The translations under genes and the position numbers were made by a program. Shown one piece after another: positions 63,386 to 64,000 of a stretch of 64,000 nt of DNA. The notes below the pieces were generated by a model. It saw only the letters and a program-made list of their open reading frames with translations. It did not search any database and had not been told where the DNA came from. How positions within the stretch are numbered: position 1 is the first letter of the stretch; every line of letters starts with the position of its first letter. Location: the NCBI GenBank assembly GCA_963989385.1, contig OZ022506.1, positions 66,847,434 through 66,911,433 on the forward strand, read 5' to 3'. The DNA comes from Ctena decussata (lineage: Eukaryota; Mollusca; Bivalvia; Lucinida; Lucinidae).

Positions 63386-64000
63386 TATTTATTTTTTTTT
63401 CGCAGAAAAACAGAGAAAGTCAGACTAATCTTAAATTTCTATCTTTATTGTTTTAAATAGCGCCGCTTAGTTACATGTCGAAAGACACAAATTAGTAATA
63501 CATAAAACTTTTAAACAGTTTTGTCAAAACAGAAAATCAAGAGAAAACGTTATCGTTCCTGTTGAGTAATGTTTTAACGTCCCAGTAAAAAAATTTAGTC
63601 GTCGAGATGTTGCCTCTGAATTTGTGGGACTGCAAGTATTGCTCGGCCTGCGATAAATGACACCCAGGACTAGCAGCTCTGTCGCAAAGCACCAGGCAGC
63701 CAGTCTATTTCGCGAGCCCCGATGGGCGGGGTAAAAGAAAAAAAAGAAATTAGAAAAACTATGTGGGTGGATGGGTATCTGTATCAGGCTTAATCTTTCC
63801 ATAAAGATGAGACCGTCAAAGGGATAGAAATATCATAATTTCATTATTTTAAGTAATTTTATGTTTTTGTTGTCAGAAACTAAAATAAACCGCTGTCAAA
63901 ACTGACCAAAAATCAGATTTATTTTCTCGCCAATTCTTACGAAATTTGACCTAAATATCAGAGAGAGGGAAAAAACGAGACTTATTAAAACGAGAAGGAG
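63386..64000. other. Unassigned end of window
   Basis: A minus-strand ORF at 63524-63802 overlaps a (T/A)-rich tract. The stretch at 63630-63730 is GC-richer. I recognise no family. Confidence 0.35.

Overview
This window is eukaryotic genomic DNA, AT-rich, with one multi-exon gene spread over long introns and a very high load of decayed mobile elements. The host is probably a bivalve mollusc. That is inferred from a MIEAP-like (mitochondria-eating protein, SPATA18 family) gene, a family expanded in bivalves, and from tRNA-derived SINEs, hairpin MITEs and TIR-bounded 'tandem-core' repeats that resemble elements known from bivalves. There are no bacterial operons, intact rRNA or tRNA genes, or CRISPR arrays. 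An N gap of 23 bases lies at 45942-45964.

Host genes. On the + strand, 4204-4569 is a terminal exon encoding the conserved MIEAP C-terminal domain (VCWLMxxQDPPM ... VVWPVLYL ... KGV). Its upstream exons are not in the window. A second + strand MIEAP-like gene starts at 25558. Five phase-compatible exons (25558-25803, 27942-28432, 30020-30224, 37548-37625, 41118-41207) have consensus splice sites and total 1110 nt (370 codons). The encoded order is a short N-terminal module, a long coiled coil, and the start of the C-terminal domain. The terminal exon expected next is seen only as a frameshifted relic at 60634-60852. The gene is therefore incomplete in this assembly, a pseudogene, or has a terminal exon that I could not find. 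The two loci look like tandem paralogs.

Mobile elements. Three copies of one LINE are present. The copy at 7211-9224 keeps a 660-codon linker, reverse transcriptase and C-terminal ORF. The copies at 24586-25235 and 34103-36167 are on the - strand and degraded. Relics of a second LINE type lie at 49845-50460. At least five tRNA-derived SINE families occur. DNA-transposon-like hairpins are abundant. They include a nested inverted-repeat complex at 16806-21313 with arms of about 0.8 kb, a 1340-bp foldback element with TA target duplications at 46822-48161, several 100-240 bp palindromic MITEs, and an inverted pair of AGATATCT-rich arrays around 9.6-11.0 kb.

Tandem-core repeats fill 13.9-14.8, 26.3-27.3, 31.8-36.2, 38.2-39.2, 41.6-42.8, 43.2-45.4, 48.2-49.0 and 56.6-59.6 kb. 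Several have short perfect terminal inverted repeats and a CCGTCCGTC-rich head. Much of the expansion of the MIEAP-like introns comes from these elements.

All boundaries come from reading the sequence by eye. Family assignments have not been checked against databases.
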